64,000 nucleotides of DNA from NCBI GenBank assembly GCA_022494885.1, contig JAGVSM010002646.1:1-64000 (forward strand), in the 5' to 3' direction. The DNA comes from Micrasema longulum. Its lineage: Eukaryota; Arthropoda; Insecta; Trichoptera; Brachycentridae. Numbering within the stretch: position 1 is the stretch's first letter; every line of letters starts with the position of its first letter. The notes under the pieces are model-generated. The model saw only the letters and a list, made by a program, of their open reading frames with translations. It did not search any database and was not told the DNA's origin. This document shows positions 1 through 10,825 of this stretch, piece after piece. Made by a program: the position numbers and the translations under genes.

Positions 1-194
1 CTACATCGACAAGTTTCTGATAGCCCAATATCTGCTGATAATATCTCAGATAACATTATATTCATTCAAATACTTTGTGGATATAAATACATAACATGAA
101 ATGCAATAATGATTTGATATTTACTAGTCAACTGCTTTGGTGAGGTGACCATTTATAGGCAGTTCTCGGTTATCAGATTATGATGTTAAATAAT

Positions 195-590
195 TGAAAT
201 TCACTTTTATTTTTCAAAATGGTATCCTACAAATTTAATATCCAACACGACCTAGTTTCGCAGTGCATTCTATTGGTACAATATTTGGTCTGTTTTTGTT
301 ACAAATCTGGAGTTAATTCCGAAATAGCGCGCCTTATATAGACGTCCAATGCGTCAAGAATTGTTAGTTTGTTCTCTATGACCGTGGACTTAACGTGGTC
401 ATATAGGAAATAATCCAATGGCGTCAAATCAGATCATGGAACCAATTAACAGGGCCATTTATAGAAGTAATGTTGTCGCCAAACTTGTTAAAAGGTGAAT
501 TTACAGTTTCAATGAGATTCCTATACGTTGGGCGAACAGAACGCGGATGTTTAAACTAAATTTTCTTAATATCCATACGTATTTTGAGTG
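195..590 (-). pseudogene. Tc1/mariner-superfamily transposase remnant (C-terminal part)
   Basis: Read on the minus strand, this stretch gives, in broken frames, the C-terminal part of a mariner-type DDE/D transposase. One frame reads KFGDNITSINGPVNW. After a frame change near 427 the next reads LTPLDYFLYDHVKST and continues to a TAA stop at 299-301. In insect mariner-like transposases the 'W-P-x-x-S-x-D-L-T-P-L-D-Y-F-L-W-G' block holds the last catalytic acidic residue. Here the W after FL is a Y and the frame is broken, so the enzyme is dead. The N-terminal half and the terminal inverted repeats were not found. A DDE transposase origin is fairly secure from the LTPLDYFL block; the exact family is not. 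Confidence 0.65.
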
Positions 591-699
591 AAAAGCGATT
601 CATTATTTATTTGAGTTCCATACTTTTAAAAATCATGTTAAAAAAAAGGGTCATTATTTGTTTCAAAATTTACATCGCGGCAAAAAAAACACCAGTCAC

Positions 700-965
700 A
701 AATTTTAAAAGAGATAAAAATATTTTAGAGAAGGAAATATGGAAAACCATGTATTTACATGACTTGTGACCTGTCATTGACTAGTCAAAGTAGCCAATTT
801 TAATACTGTGAAACTAACATTCACCATGTTTAATATGTTTTAACATCCATATTTCTTTAATTTAAGTGAAGTTAAAGAGCTAAATTCCTTTGAATTCTGA
901 CTGAATTATTTCCCATACAAGGCAAAGTTACAAAACAATTTTTCAATTTTTAAACCTCGTCCTGG
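700..965 (+). repeat. Family F fold-back repeat, diverged copy
   Basis: This matches the family F core in order: GAAGGAAATATGG, CATTTACATGACTTGTGACC, ACCTGTCATTGACTAG, AACATTCACCATGTTT, then a GTGAAGTTAAAGAGCT segment and ACAAAACAATTTTTCAATTTTTA. The best copies lie at 57285-58615. It is strongly diverged and looks old. No protein is encoded. Confidence 0.6.
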
Positions 966-2190
966 ATCAGGTTTTTTTTCAATATTTTGAGTTTGTCCTA
1001 ATGTTTTTTTTTGTTAGAGTGCAAAATTTTCGAAAATATTTTTAATGAACTTTTTTGCAGCCTAGATTTTGTTACATGTGTGCACCTAAATAATACTTAC
1101 CTGATATTTTTATTTCCATTAAAAAAAAATTTTTAAGTCAAAAATGTGGTGGAAAATTCACCCGTTTTTATAATGCCGTCTTTTTAGAACCCGTTTGTCG
1201 GCTAATTTTATAAATAGCCAAACATAAATAGAACTTAATTTTTATTTTATATAAAAAATATTTATTGTAATAAACTCAGCAAAAGTTTAATAAAATGTAA
1301 TCATAAATACACCAGTTACCGGTAAAATACGTATATTTTGCAAGATGTAGTGTAATGCCTTATTAATTGACTACTCATGTAAAGTTTAGTTGAAAAGTTC
1401 AGAGAAGCTGTGTGAAATTTTTATTTTATAATGAAATCTAAGCCTTGCAGGTGTTTGGTCCTAACTTCTGGTTTACTTTTAGCAAAAGCAACGCAAGCTT
1501 TAAGGCTGAAAAGAAAGCTTTTTTAACTAACAATTACGTCAACTTCATAACTTTTTAACGAGAAAAATATTAACAAGAGCAATTTTAAATACATTCTCAA
1601 AAAACTCGTCAAAAAGTTATTAAAAAAACAAATTTTTATTCATACAATATGTCGTCACCCAAAAGCAAAATAACACTTGTCTGAATCTAGTTTTGAAACG
1701 ATAAAGTTTTACTTTTTTAAATACATATTTTCAAATGCACCAGATCTTATTTAAATTGATGGAAATAAATTTACTGACTGCAATTCTGCCATTTACGAGT
1801 ATTACTTAACATGTTAATATTGAGTGAAATAAAATAATTTTTTAACTGAGAAAAAAAAGCCTTTATACATTTTTATTTACATAAAGTTATGTAAATGCAT
1901 ATTTTTTAATGTTTATTTATATATTTTACTATAAATATTGCTATACACGGCTGCCTGCCCCTACGAGGAAACACCATTGTGTTTTTTTTTTAATATGGAA
2001 GTCTTAACGTTCCAGAAAATAGCATGTAATTATACAATTGTTAATTAAGTAAAATCAATATTATGTTTTTTTAATTAGGAAACCGAGAGTTCAAATAAAA
2101 ACTCAATATGTAAAGTTAAAATATTCTTCCCCATAAAATATAAATAAAACGACAGATAAAAAAAATTATAAATAAACTATAATCCTGTGT
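966..2190. other. AT-rich stretch, nothing recognised
   Basis: Low-complexity AT-rich DNA with many A and T runs. I see no coding pattern, tRNA-like promoter boxes or paired repeats. Confidence 0.5.
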
Positions 2191-2194
2191 GTGA

Positions 2195-2345
2195 AATATA
2201 ACCAGAATGCTCGATGAGTTTTTTCGACTCGATGGCTACTTTTAGGTTTAAATCCTGGAAATCGAATAACAATAATACAGCCTCGTAGTAAAGTGGTTGG
2301 TGATCGCTTACCGCGCTTGGGGTCCAAAATTCAAATTCTCTCTAA
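2195..2345 (+). mobile_element. Composite SINE S2 (leader module plus tRNA-like head)
   Basis: A leader (TTTTCGACTCGATGGCTACTTT, then AAATCCTGGAAATCGAATAA) is followed by a decayed tRNA-like stretch (CCTCGTAGTAAAGTGGTTGG, TCGCTTACCGCGCTTGGGGTCC). The same order appears at 14915-15060 (minus), 27780-27955 (minus), 38660-38800 and 61205-61315. The pol III A-box-like part is visible and the B-box is decayed. Confidence 0.6.
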
Positions 2346-2880
2346 ATCAACTCAAGGTTATGCAGAAGACAGGCAGTCTAGAATTTCGAAAATGGTATAT
2401 TTTGGTTATCGGATGCAGTAAGGTTAATTCTATGTTTTGTTTAAAACAGCCAGACCGCTTTCATACAAAAAGAAGAAAAAATCAATTATACGCAATAATA
2501 CAGCAATAAAAGAAAAAGTGTTAGAATATCCTAAAGTAAGTAAGTAAAGTACGATACCTTCTATAAGGAGTACGCAAAAATCATCCCCACATTACATGTA
2601 CTAATGTAAGGGTTCCCCTAAAAAAGTTATTTTATGTTAAATTAAAAATAAATTATTTTATATTTTTGAATCGGGAATTAACATAAACGCGTAACATGAC
2701 AATAATAATATTTATATATTTAACATTTTTCAACAAATTAATGTACATGTATTTGTGTTTATTTAAAATTTGCGATATGAGTTTAAGTGTAATAAATCAT
2801 TAGTTTTTATTTAATTGTTAAAATACATGCAGCGCAAATGACAAACTTTGTCATTTGAGTTGTGTAGATTTACAAAATAC
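2346..2880. other. AT-rich stretch, nothing recognised
   Basis: This holds the 3' flank of the S2 copy and AT-rich sequence. The small ORF at 2297-2509 has no recognisable domain and overlaps the SINE, so I treat it as chance. Confidence 0.5.
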
Positions 2881-3330
2881 AACAGGGACGGAGAAAACCG
2901 GGATTATAGAAGTCGAGGCATTTAAAGGGGTGTCAATGGCTGGTTTAAGTGGCCACTTTACACACTGTGAAATGTTCACCATTTTGCCTATGTTCAAACA
3001 TCCATATTTCTTCAATTCTTTAATTTGTTGATTTTAGTGAAGTTAAAAAGCTGAAACCTTAATTGTTGTGTAGAGATTTATTTGACTGAATTATTTTACA
3101 TTCTAGGCAACGCCTGAAAACAATTTTCCAATTTTTAACTGCCAATTTTTTGCCACTTAAACCAACTTTTGACAGGTCATAAGCCCCGTTAATGCCTAGA
3201 CTTCTATAATTCCTTCTTTAAGGTATTCTCCATCCCTGTTGTAATTTGTTAATCTTAATGACTCCCGAGGGGATGAAATTCAGTCTTTTGTCTACAAACA
3301 TTTGGACAAACTCAAATATTGTGAAGATTT
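2881..3330. mobile_element. Family F fold-back element, near complete
   Basis: The ends are long imperfect inverted repeats. The left end is ACAACAGGGACGGAGAAAAC..AGAAGTCGAGGCATTTA..GGCTGGTTTAAGTGGC, and the right end is its reverse complement up to CATCCCTGTTGT at about 3242. They enclose the family core (CACACTGTGAAATG, TCTAGGCAACGCCTG). A flanking module (CTCCCGAGGGGATGAAATTC, TTGTCTACAAACATTTGGAC) follows, as in other copies. No transposase is present, so this is a non-autonomous fold-back or MITE-like element. I could not fix the target duplication. Confidence 0.7.
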
Positions 3331-4340
3331 GATTATTCGCCCTTTTCATAAAAGTGCTTTATTTATTATCTCAGTTTCGCCTTTCTATGGCTGGCTGTTT
3401 ACTTCCAAACGACGTTCAATCAACTTTTGTTGTATTATACGAGTATTTCAACTGCCCCAGTGCATATACGGTAAAATGGACGAAGTAAATACATGAATGA
3501 ATAAATAAATAAGAATTGATGTAAAAATTAGCACAAAATATGCACATTTGATCCTTAAAATTACTTTGAATTGTAAAAAAAAGTTTCTTAATTGCCAACA
3601 TTTTTGTATAAGCTTTCATATTTATGAAATGTTTTTGAATAATCAGGGCAAGGAATTTTAAAAAAACATTTACAGCGAAAAATAATATTTTTATAGCCGT
3701 CTAATGAACTTTTATTTCATAATTATAATATTAAACAACCTCTCAGAAGGAAAGAAGGCTCCATAAATCCATAAATTCGTTTTTCGGTATTAAAAAGATT
3801 AAAATTTTGATTTATAATGTAATTAGGTGCTTGATTGCCAAAAAGATAACTTTGTTATGTGCACAAAAAATCACAACCCATCCGAGGAAAAAAAACGGGT
3901 CTCAAAGAACAACACTTTTGCCTAATTTGATTAAAACATAATCTCATTAAATTTTGATTTAATTTTTTTGAAGGCTCTGAGGTATCATCTAATTGGGGTG
4001 GTTTAAAGAATTTAAAGGTTTTCATCGTTTTTCGTGAAATTTAAGAACTTTAACGAAAAACGCCATTCAGCTTTTTTACTTCACTTGCAATGTTTCATTG
4101 AAAACTTTCAAAGAAAGCCATGGTTTGAAATTTTTATATTTCTTTATTGAAGAGATAAAAGACCAGTGATGCGTTCACAAATCTGATATAGCTAATAACC
4201 AGTGACTAATTTCATTCCTTTCTTCCTCGGAATTTTTTAGACTGTTACGTACCTATGTATTGACTATTAAAATAAACATATTTTAATCTGATTTTAAAAA
4301 TCTTGTGTAATTTAATTTGATTAGTCATAAACGGCATTGT
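3331..4340. other. AT-rich stretch, nothing recognised
   Basis: No repeat family, RNA gene or coding pattern was recognised. The short ORFs here have the composition of random AT-rich sequence. Confidence 0.5.
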
Positions 4341-4344
4341 TAGA

Positions 4345-4420
4345 AAAAAGATTGTAATATGGGTGAAATAATTCAGTCAGATGAATCTTACCCGCAACAA
4401 TAAAGTTGTCAGCTCCTTAC
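4345..4420 (-). repeat. Family F fragment
   Basis: GTGAAATAATTCAGTCAGATGAATCTTACCCGC matches the segment 'GGTTCAGCCGGATGAATCTCACCCACG' of the intact copies, and it is followed by a decayed TTCAGCTC..TTAC. Only this inner piece is left. Confidence 0.5.
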
Positions 4421-4824
4421 TAGATATCCGCTAAGGTGGATCAATATTTTTTTTCCGAATTCCAAAATGAAGGAAGTCTAAAAAGTTGCCTTTTGAATTA
4501 CTCGGAATGCAAAAAATATTCGATACTACTTTTGGCCCCCAATCAGAGCTTTTTGCGCTAAACCGGCTGTCATTTGGTATTTAAGTAAGAAAATCAGTCT
4601 TATTAAATTTCGTAGAGTGCATTAAACTTTATTAAATAAGCATCGAAGAGCGAGAGTCGCAATTTGTTTTGTAATAAATGGGTAGCATTGTCATTAAGAG
4701 CCATTGTTTTTGTCAATATTAGCAAGGCGCTCAACGGAATCAGTTCTAAAAGTGGGGTGAAAAAACTTGAAGCAGATTTTGAAAAAAAGCACTTAAGAGT
4801 CAATTTGAAAAAAGTGCAAATGGA

Positions 4825-5030
4825 AGCCTGACTTTGAACGTCCATGCACTCTGTATCTGCAAGACGTGGCCTAATCTAGCTTCTATCTGTTATGAAAATC
4901 TAAAATACTTTGATACGAGAAACTAGAATTCCAACCGCCCATGCGCTCTGTGGCTGTAAGACGTGTTAAAATTTGATATTAATTGTACAGCGCCATGGAA
5001 TTGATTTCCACAAAAAAAAAATCATGAAAC
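4825..5030 (+). repeat. S4 repeat: two GTCCATGC units and a LINE-like tail
   Basis: Two units about 85-90 bp apart share AACTAGAATTC-AACCG, TCCATGCRCTCTGTAGCTG and CAAGACGTG (4837-4868 and 4919-4968). They are followed by GTACAGCGCCATGGAATTGATTTCCACAAAA, a decayed form of the tail at 12817-12870. The same arrangement occurs at 12505-12890. The tail resembles the 3' end of the CR1/L2-like LINE at 9364-9430, so this may be a SINE-like parasite or a 3' UTR fragment of such a LINE. Confidence 0.55.
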
Positions 5031-5277
5031 ATCCAATCACATATGTATATAAATATATATGTAATTTTTCGCTTAACTTTATTTCAAGTAAAAGAGTCAA
5101 GTTTTCAAACAAAACACGTGTATTGTGGCTTTGAATGTTTGAATCAACTCCCTTCCCCTACTGTTCCAAGCCCATACCATCCCTTTCACAATGTCGAGGT
5201 GTCTTTATAATGATTGCGGTACGATGAATAACGTCTCTACGACAATAGGCAGAGTACAGAACTACATAACTGCACTT

Positions 5278-5333
5278 CTATAGTTCGTGGGACTGCACTT
5301 CTATAGTACGTGGGACTGCACCATCGCAGTCTA
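5278..5333. repeat. Short tandem duplication
   Basis: CTGCACTTCTATAGT(T/A)CGTGGGA occurs twice in direct tandem, with the start of a third copy (CTGCACCATCGCAGTC). Confidence 0.7.
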
Positions 5334-5834
5334 CTGTGCTGAGCATCATTTCTCAACAGTTTTTAATTAGAAAAATATGAAAAATAATGCTCTCAATTTA
5401 TTGCCATAAAGAGAAAAAACGTTTTCAAGAAAAAAATAAATGTCAGTTCACTTTTAGTAGCACTGTTGTAATTTATTAATTATGGGTGTAGTGTTCCAAA
5501 TAGCAAAATTTAGCTACTTTCGCGTCAAAATCTGATGTATTCTTAAACGGTTTTAATGGATTCATATGTAATTTTACGATTTTAAGGTTACAGGCGCACT
5601 ATTTTTTTCAAGTTTCCATTGTTCACTATTTGTCACATATTTTGGTGAGAATAAAGTATAAAACAATGCTATTAAATGAATAGTCTTCTTTTTTCCACTG
5701 TTTGTCTAAAACATGACAACACTACTACATACTAACGACTTATAAACGTTAACTCATTGTTTTCTAACATATGACGACTTATTTTCAAATTTATTATAAG
5801 ATTATAAGCTACGGTTGGAGAGGAAATATATTTC

Positions 5835-5862
5835 ACGCCCAGCCCGTACGGTGGCTGGGCGT
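5835..5862. other. Perfect 10 bp stem-loop
   Basis: ACGCCCAGCC (5835-5844) pairs perfectly with GGCTGGGCGT (5853-5862) around an 8-base loop. GTAGGTAGGTAGG-like sequence follows. Similar hairpins mark LINE 3' ends elsewhere in the window (33750-33765, 51454-51489, 56038-56085), so this is probably the 3' end of a 5'-truncated LINE. No coding part is attached. Confidence 0.6.
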
Positions 5863-6489
5863 TATATATAGGTAGGTAGGAGGTGTTATATATGAGAAGG
5901 CTTTTTTTATCAAGTAGATAATTGAATTGGATTTTTCGTTTAGTTTAATATGTAACATTCCAATTTTAAATCATCTGTTATTGTTATTCCAAGGTCTTTT
6001 TGTTGTTTCACAGTTTTCAAATCTACACGGTTTAGACTATTTTTTGAGCCGAGGTGAAGGTTTGTAGATATATTAACATTGATTGTTAGAAGCCATGTAT
6101 TAATTAACAGTAAATAATTGAATTTTTTGAACGTTTTTTATTTTATTCATCTCATAATAAATCATGGATTACTTCTTAGTTTTTTATTTATTTTTCATTT
6201 TATTTTATTTAATAGCATAATTATACATTTTTAAAATTTAAAAAAATTTCACTTGTTATATTTTTACTAAAACTAAAATCCCATCAAGCCACTTTTTGTA
6301 GCTTTTGGTGAAGATTAAATTTAAACTGACATAATAATATTATTAACATTTATAAAAACAATGAATAACATATAAAAAATAATAGCCGGAAAGATCAGAA
6401 TAAACATGTTTATACAAATAATAATATATAAATTTATTTATCAAATACAAGAAAATATATGAAAAAATAAAATATTTACACCTAAGCTA

Positions 6490-6960
6490 CTATTCATATA
6501 TAAACTCTTGATCGAGTAGCCACTCTCTTATTTTACTCTTGTTACAATGTGAGTTAAATTTAAGTTCTTTTGGTAATAAATTAAAAATTCTAGGTACTAA
6601 ATATTTGAGAGTTCTCTTTCCATATTTATTACATACTTTTGGTACTACCAAGCCATCATTAGACGTGAAGCGTGTATTATGGTTATGTTTGAGAGGAAAC
6701 TTGAATGTATTACTATAAAATTGTTCCAAAATGATGCAAAGCCATAGTAGTCGTCGAACAGGCAGAGTTTTGATTGTTTTGTACAGGAGATCATTATTAC
6801 TTCTTTGTTCGTAAATCTCTGCAGGTACAATTCGCTTAACTATAGAATACAGTAGACCCTAGATCATTTTAATATTAGTTTTAGTCGAATGTCCCCACGA
6901 CTTTATACCATATCTTATTCTTGTTTTATAAAGAAAAGTCCATTTAAACTATCAAAATTA
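6490..6960 (-). pseudogene. N1-family LINE, reverse transcriptase C-terminal region
   Basis: The minus strand encodes the tail of a non-LTR reverse transcriptase protein. TRIRYGIKSWGHSTKTNI corresponds to IRYAITSWGLSSETNI in the copy at 10506-10754. After a stop it continues RIVPAEIYEQRSNNDLLYKT, then NTRFTSNDGLVVPKVCNKYG and GKRTLKYLVPRIFNLLP, ending FIYE at the stop at 6490. The 'NTR..GKRTL.Y..P..-N-LP' C-terminal block also occurs at 10826-11167. The RT palm is missing and at least one stop interrupts the frame, so this is a 5'-truncated dead copy. The clade is not assigned. AT-rich 3' UTR-like sequence follows to about 6250. Confidence 0.75.
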
Positions 6961-7074
6961 GTTCATTAAAACGGTACGTTCATCTAACATTACAAATTTT
7001 ACGTTAAAAGCACTACATACATTTTAGTTTCTCAAAAGAGCACTTTGAGATCCATTATAACCGTAGTTTTGTTA

Positions 7075-7287
7075 CTGAGCAGGCGTTCATTACTCCCAGT
7101 TTGAGCATCGCAGGTAAGCCACCCTATACAGCGGAATAGCAGAACCTTTATGCTTGCTCACAGCCGTGATGCTCTCTGGACCGGAAGTTGACGCGGGACT
7201 GAAGTATGGCGCTACCGTACGCAACTGTGTCTTACCTTAGAGCTTCAGCGTCAAAGAGACACAGTAAATCTTGAATGAAACGCTCAG
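7075..7287. mobile_element. 213 bp MITE with TA target duplication
   Basis: The left end CTGAGC(AGG)CGTTCATT and right end GAATGAAACGCTCAG are inverted repeats differing by a 3 bp insertion. Both are flanked by TA (7073-7074, 7288-7289), as expected for Tc1/mariner-mobilised MITEs. The interior is more GC-rich than the surroundings and non-coding. Confidence 0.6.
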
Positions 7288-7762
7288 TAATAAAAAACAG
7301 TTATTAAAAATAATAAGTTATGTAAAAACATACCTACATTATGTATTATACATTTAAAAAAAAAATCGAATTGCATTTTATTAATGAGTATGATTTTTTG
7401 TAACAAAGGATTAAAACACGCTGAATTAACACCATTGTAGTGTCATAAGGAAAAACAAAGAAACTGTAAAATGAGACTAAAAAGTATTAAAGTGACAAAA
7501 GGATGTATGTTTTATAAATTCTTCGATCATTAGACTACACTGGCTCGGAAACGAGTATGAAAAAATTTAAATATTTCGGTTTTCATTGTTAGTTTTTTTG
7601 AAATTATTACAATGATTAAATCAAAATTATTTTACCGCTGTCAAAATCACTATGACTTTTTCTATTTTACTTGTCTACAATTAAATAATACCTTAACTGT
7701 TCTCTGTTCTTTTAAACACATTGAATTAGAGATATTATTTCTTTTCTGTAGTATTTTATTTA
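7288..7762. other. AT-rich stretch, nothing recognised
   Basis: No repeats or coding pattern seen. The ATG of a longer ORF lies here (7612), but its recognisable part begins only at the LINE fragment from 7763. Confidence 0.45.
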
Positions 7763-8085
7763 TTGACAGAATCAAGAAAGGGGTGCTGCGTTGGTTTGGA
7801 CATGTAGGGCGAATGGACAGCGAAAGAACGGCTATAAGGATCTACGATGCAAATGTTGATGGATGCAAAAGACAAAAAAAGACATGGCACAATCAAGTTC
7901 ATCAAATACTCAAAGATGGACATGTCAAAAGTTGGAATAATTGGCGTGTGTGCATGATAATATGTATGAATGTAGAGAAAACAAGGTTATTATGCAAATA
8001 CAGAGTGATGTGGGGTTGTATTTTCTCTGCGTACCTTTACGGGGAAACGGCGTGATGGTTTGTTTATTTGTTTTCGTAATGTTAC
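7763..8085 (+). pseudogene. RTE-like LINE, 3' terminal fragment
   Basis: The translation IKKGVLRWFGHVGRMDSER, then KKTWHNQVHQILKDGHVKS and ending YLYGETA at 8055, is the C-terminal tail of the element at 40838-41927 (IKKGSLRWFGHLERMDDER ... SAYPYGEMA). The reading frame is open but lacks all RT motifs. GTTTGTTTATTTG follows the stop, as in the copy near 50440. It is a 5'-truncated insertion, not a host gene. Upstream residues of the open frame are random sequence. Confidence 0.8.
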
Positions 8086-8164
8086 TTGATAAAAAAAATG
8101 GTGTTCATTAGGTGAGTACCTAAATATTAACTTATTTAACCATAAATCACTTGAATTTAAATTT

Positions 8165-8215
8165 CATACATGTCATGTAAAAGCCCCCGTGGCGCATATA
8201 CGAAATAAATAATAA
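8165..8215 (+). repeat. Possible LINE 3' tail
   Basis: CATGTAAAAGCCCCCGTGGCGCATATACGAAATAAATAATAA resembles a retroposon end (short GC-rich hairpin, then A-rich tail). A weaker match is TGTAAAGCCCCATGGGCGTCAAAG at 36949-36972. No coding part is attached. Confidence 0.3.
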
Positions 8216-8311
8216 TCCAAGTAATAAAATTCTGAAAGTGCCTTAATAATATTATTTTTCACAAATTTGTAAATCATTTCAGGGAAAATAATTATTATTT
8301 TAATAAAAACA

Positions 8312-9295
8312 CTGGCTTCATGGTTCTACACGTCAAAAGGGCCTCAAGGGTCAGTACTCGGACCACTCCTCTATCTCCTTTACACTAAAGATATAGAGAA
8401 CATTATCAAAGGATGTGGATTGTGGTCTTACTGCTACGCAGATGATACTCAGATTTATTTTTATTGCAAACCAGGCGAAAGAAGTGTGCTTGTCAATTTA
8501 ATAGATGGATGCATGGAGAAAATAGGAAACTGGATGGCTGAAAACAGACTAACATTAAACCCATCAAAAACTGAACAACTATGGGTCGCTTCAGCCAGAC
8601 GACAGAATTTGATCCAGGATACGGCCCTACCCAATAAAGGGAGTACCGTTTTACCCACCGTTAAACAACTGGGAGTTTTACTCAATTCTGACCTTTCTCT
8701 TGACGCTCAAATTAGTAGAACGATTAGTGCATGCCTTTACCAGCTCAGACAAATTAAATGCATACGCAAAAATTTTCCGGTTGATGCCGCCCGTCAATCA
8801 ATAAATGCGTTTGTAGTATCTAGAGTCGATTATTGTAATGGTATCTATGCAGGTATACCAATGAACAAAATGACTCGCCTACAATCTGTATTGAATGCCA
8901 CAGCGAGACTTATTTTCGGAATCTCTAAGTTCAGTCATATCACTCCACTACCTTGAGAACTACACAAGCTTCGTTTTCCACAGAGGGTCGAATACAAACT
9001 CTGTTGGCTTATGTATAAGTCACTGTACAGCTCTGCTCCGGAATATCTAAGGGAGCTATGCATTACAGATGAACTAGCTGACAGGCGTCCAACGCTTAGA
9101 TCAGCTACGTCTACGGCGAGAGGAAAAGTTATTATACCTCTACGCAAACAGCGCACTAAATTTAGTGAACGCGCATTTGCGGTCGCAGGCCCTATGGCAT
9201 GGAATGCTCTCCCAGCAGAGGTGCGAGGCTGTGAAAGTGAAGCGATGTTTCGGAAAAAGCTTAAAACCCACTTGTTCTCTAAATCATTTCAATAA
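8312..9295 (+). pseudogene. CR1/L2-like LINE ORF2, 3' half, one premature stop
   Basis: This is the second half of a non-LTR reverse transcriptase in a single frame. RT motifs in order: PQGSVLGPLLYLLY (8342 onward), the catalytic YADD box (8435-8446, within SYCYADDTQIYF), then NWMAENRLTLNPSKTEQLW and VKQLGVLLNSDLS. The thumb and C-terminal block follows (VDYCNGIYAG, LQSVLNATARLIFG, LHKLRFPQRVEYK, MAWNALPAEVR) and ends KSFQ-stop at 9295. The only break after 8339 is TGA at 8954-8956, where relatives usually have a W codon (LPWELHKLRF). The 5' half, with the endonuclease and first RT motifs, is absent. That is typical of incomplete reverse transcription. RNA-templated DNA synthesis is the family's function; this copy is dead. 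Confidence 0.85.
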
Positions 9296-9435
9296 ATCCG
9301 TAGCATGTGACAACAAAATAAATTATTTTAATTCAATTACAAATTTAAAAGAATCACTATGTAAAGCGGCCTTGAGGTATTTTGTTACGAAAATTGCGCT
9401 ATATAAGCTATCCATAATAATAATAATAAAAAAAA
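9296..9435 (+). mobile_element. 3' UTR and tail of the CR1/L2-like LINE
   Basis: The sequence ends AAAGCGGCCTTGAGGTATTTTG, AAAATTGCGCTATATAAGCT, then (AAT)n and an A-run. The GCGCTATATAA block recurs at 12848-12860 downstream of S4 units, marking a shared 3' end. A short-repeat tail is typical of CR1/L2 elements. Confidence 0.65.
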
Positions 9436-9665
9436 AGTACAGCACTTAGAAATCGTATTAATTAAAAAAGCCCTGAATAATTTTTAAAAAAATTACTTAA
9501 CAAACGATATTTCTTTTAATCCACCCCTGTTTGATTTGATAAAACTACTCCACCACTCACTCCATTCTTAGCCAAATACAAAATACTACTTGACATTAAA
9601 AAAATAACCTTCATATCGCGAGATAATTAATACAAGTTTAGAAGGAAAATATTAGTGAGCGTTAA
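9436..9665. other. AT-rich spacer, nothing recognised
   Basis: Short spacer between two LINE remnants. Confidence 0.4.
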
Positions 9666-9669
9666 TATA

Positions 9670-9917
9670 CATTAAGGATTAACTATCGATCGCCATTTTG
9701 AAATGTGATGCTCATGTACAAAAATTGTGTTATAAACTTGGATCAATAGTTGGTAAAATGTATATATTGAAATATTACCCTGATAGTACTTTAAGAATAA
9801 TGTATTTGTCACTTTCAGAATCAATTATAAGATATGCTTAACCTCATGGGCTTTTTCCAGTAATACAAACGTAAACCTTGTTTAGAACTTACAAAATTCA
9901 ATGATCAAATTATTAAT
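9670..9917 (+). pseudogene. N1-family LINE, 5' piece of a split copy
   Basis: Plus-strand translation gives KLCYKLGSIVGKMYILKYY, then STLRIMYLSLSESIIRYA-stop and, after further breaks, QNSMIKLL. It parallels KLCKRLRAISNRMYILKYYI of the minus-strand copy at 10506-10754. The element stops abruptly at about 9917 and resumes at about 10826 with YCQRHDIRISLLYKFKNIF, which is exactly the next segment of the family. It was therefore split by the inverted insertion that lies between. Confidence 0.7.
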
Positions 9918-10825
9918 TGAATTTTTATTTATTTATTTTTCAAAAATATTTACAAAATATTCTTAAATTAAAGTCCTGCTGAGTTGCATACATACAACTC
10001 GTCAGCAGATTTTTATAAATTACATTGATTATTTACACTTAACCTAAATTAACCATAATTTTACTTGAAAAACAATTACAGATTACATTTTGAAAAATTA
10101 AAAACTATCACTAATACAAAAAACCTTTTTTCTAATAACCATAATTTGAGCAAACGTCGAACTCCTGTATTTAACACAGTATTTTAAATATTGTTTGGTA
10201 ACATATTAAATATTCTAGGTATACTGTATTGCAGTGTCCTTTTGCCATATTTATTGCAGTATCTAGGAACAGCTAGCCCTTCCATACTAGTAAACCTGGG
10301 CTGGTATTCTAAACGAAATTATAGCGCGGTATAGCGCGTTTTTACGTACTAAATACGCATCATAGCGCGCTGTTAACGCGTTCGGAATACCAGCCCTGGT
10401 GTTGTAATCATGTACCAACTCGAGTTTATACTCGGAGTGCGACGCATGATGACAAATTAATTTGTACCAAAGTAGAGCCCTTACAGATAATTTATTTACA
10501 GATTTCTACATTAATGATATTGAAATATTGTGTCTCTGGCGGTATATATCTTTATGTAGTAGCAATTTGATCATAGAATTTTGCAAGGTTTGAATAGAAT
10601 TAATATTAGTTTCACTTGATAACCCCCAGGAAGTTATGGCGTATCGTATAATTGATTCAGAGAGAGATAAATAAATAATTCGTAAAGTATTAACAGGGAT
10701 ATAATATTTTAATATGTACATTCTATTACTTATTGCTCTTAATCGCTTACACAATTTTCTAATATGTACATCCCATTTAAAATTACAATCTACAGTTAAA
10801 CCTAAATAAACATAAAAAATAAAAA
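9918..10825 (-). mobile_element. N1-family LINE inserted into an N1 copy in inverse orientation
   Basis: The minus strand reads VDCNFKWDVHIRKLCKRL, MYILKYYIPVNTLRIIYLSL, IIRYAITSWGLSSETNI, HKDIYRQRHNISISLM-stop, then SVRALLWYKLICHHAS and a DYNTR block. There a 97 bp fold-back element (10299-10395) interrupts it. The decayed GKRT block follows, then a 3' UTR with a stem-loop (CTGCTGAGTTG 9976-9986 against CAACTCGTCAGCAG 9995-10008) and an AAATAAATAAATAAAAATTC tail at about 9920-9940. It is 5' truncated and carries several stops. Confidence 0.75.
10299..10395. mobile_element. 97 bp fold-back MITE with 3 bp target duplication CTG
   Basis: GGCTGGTATTC (10299-10309) and GAATACCAGCC (10385-10395) are perfect 11 bp inverted repeats. 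Imperfect pairing continues inward (AACG, AGCGCG, TACG), so most of the element can fold back. CTG flanks it at 10296-10298 and 10396-10398. Removing the element with one CTG restores the NTRF codons of the host LINE (AAC ACC AGG TTT on the minus strand), as in sister copies. That confirms the boundaries. Confidence 0.85.

Noticed and set aside
7612..8055. 147-residue ORF as a host gene
   Set aside because: Its C-terminal two thirds are the tail of the RTE-like LINE, and the rest is random-like sequence upstream.
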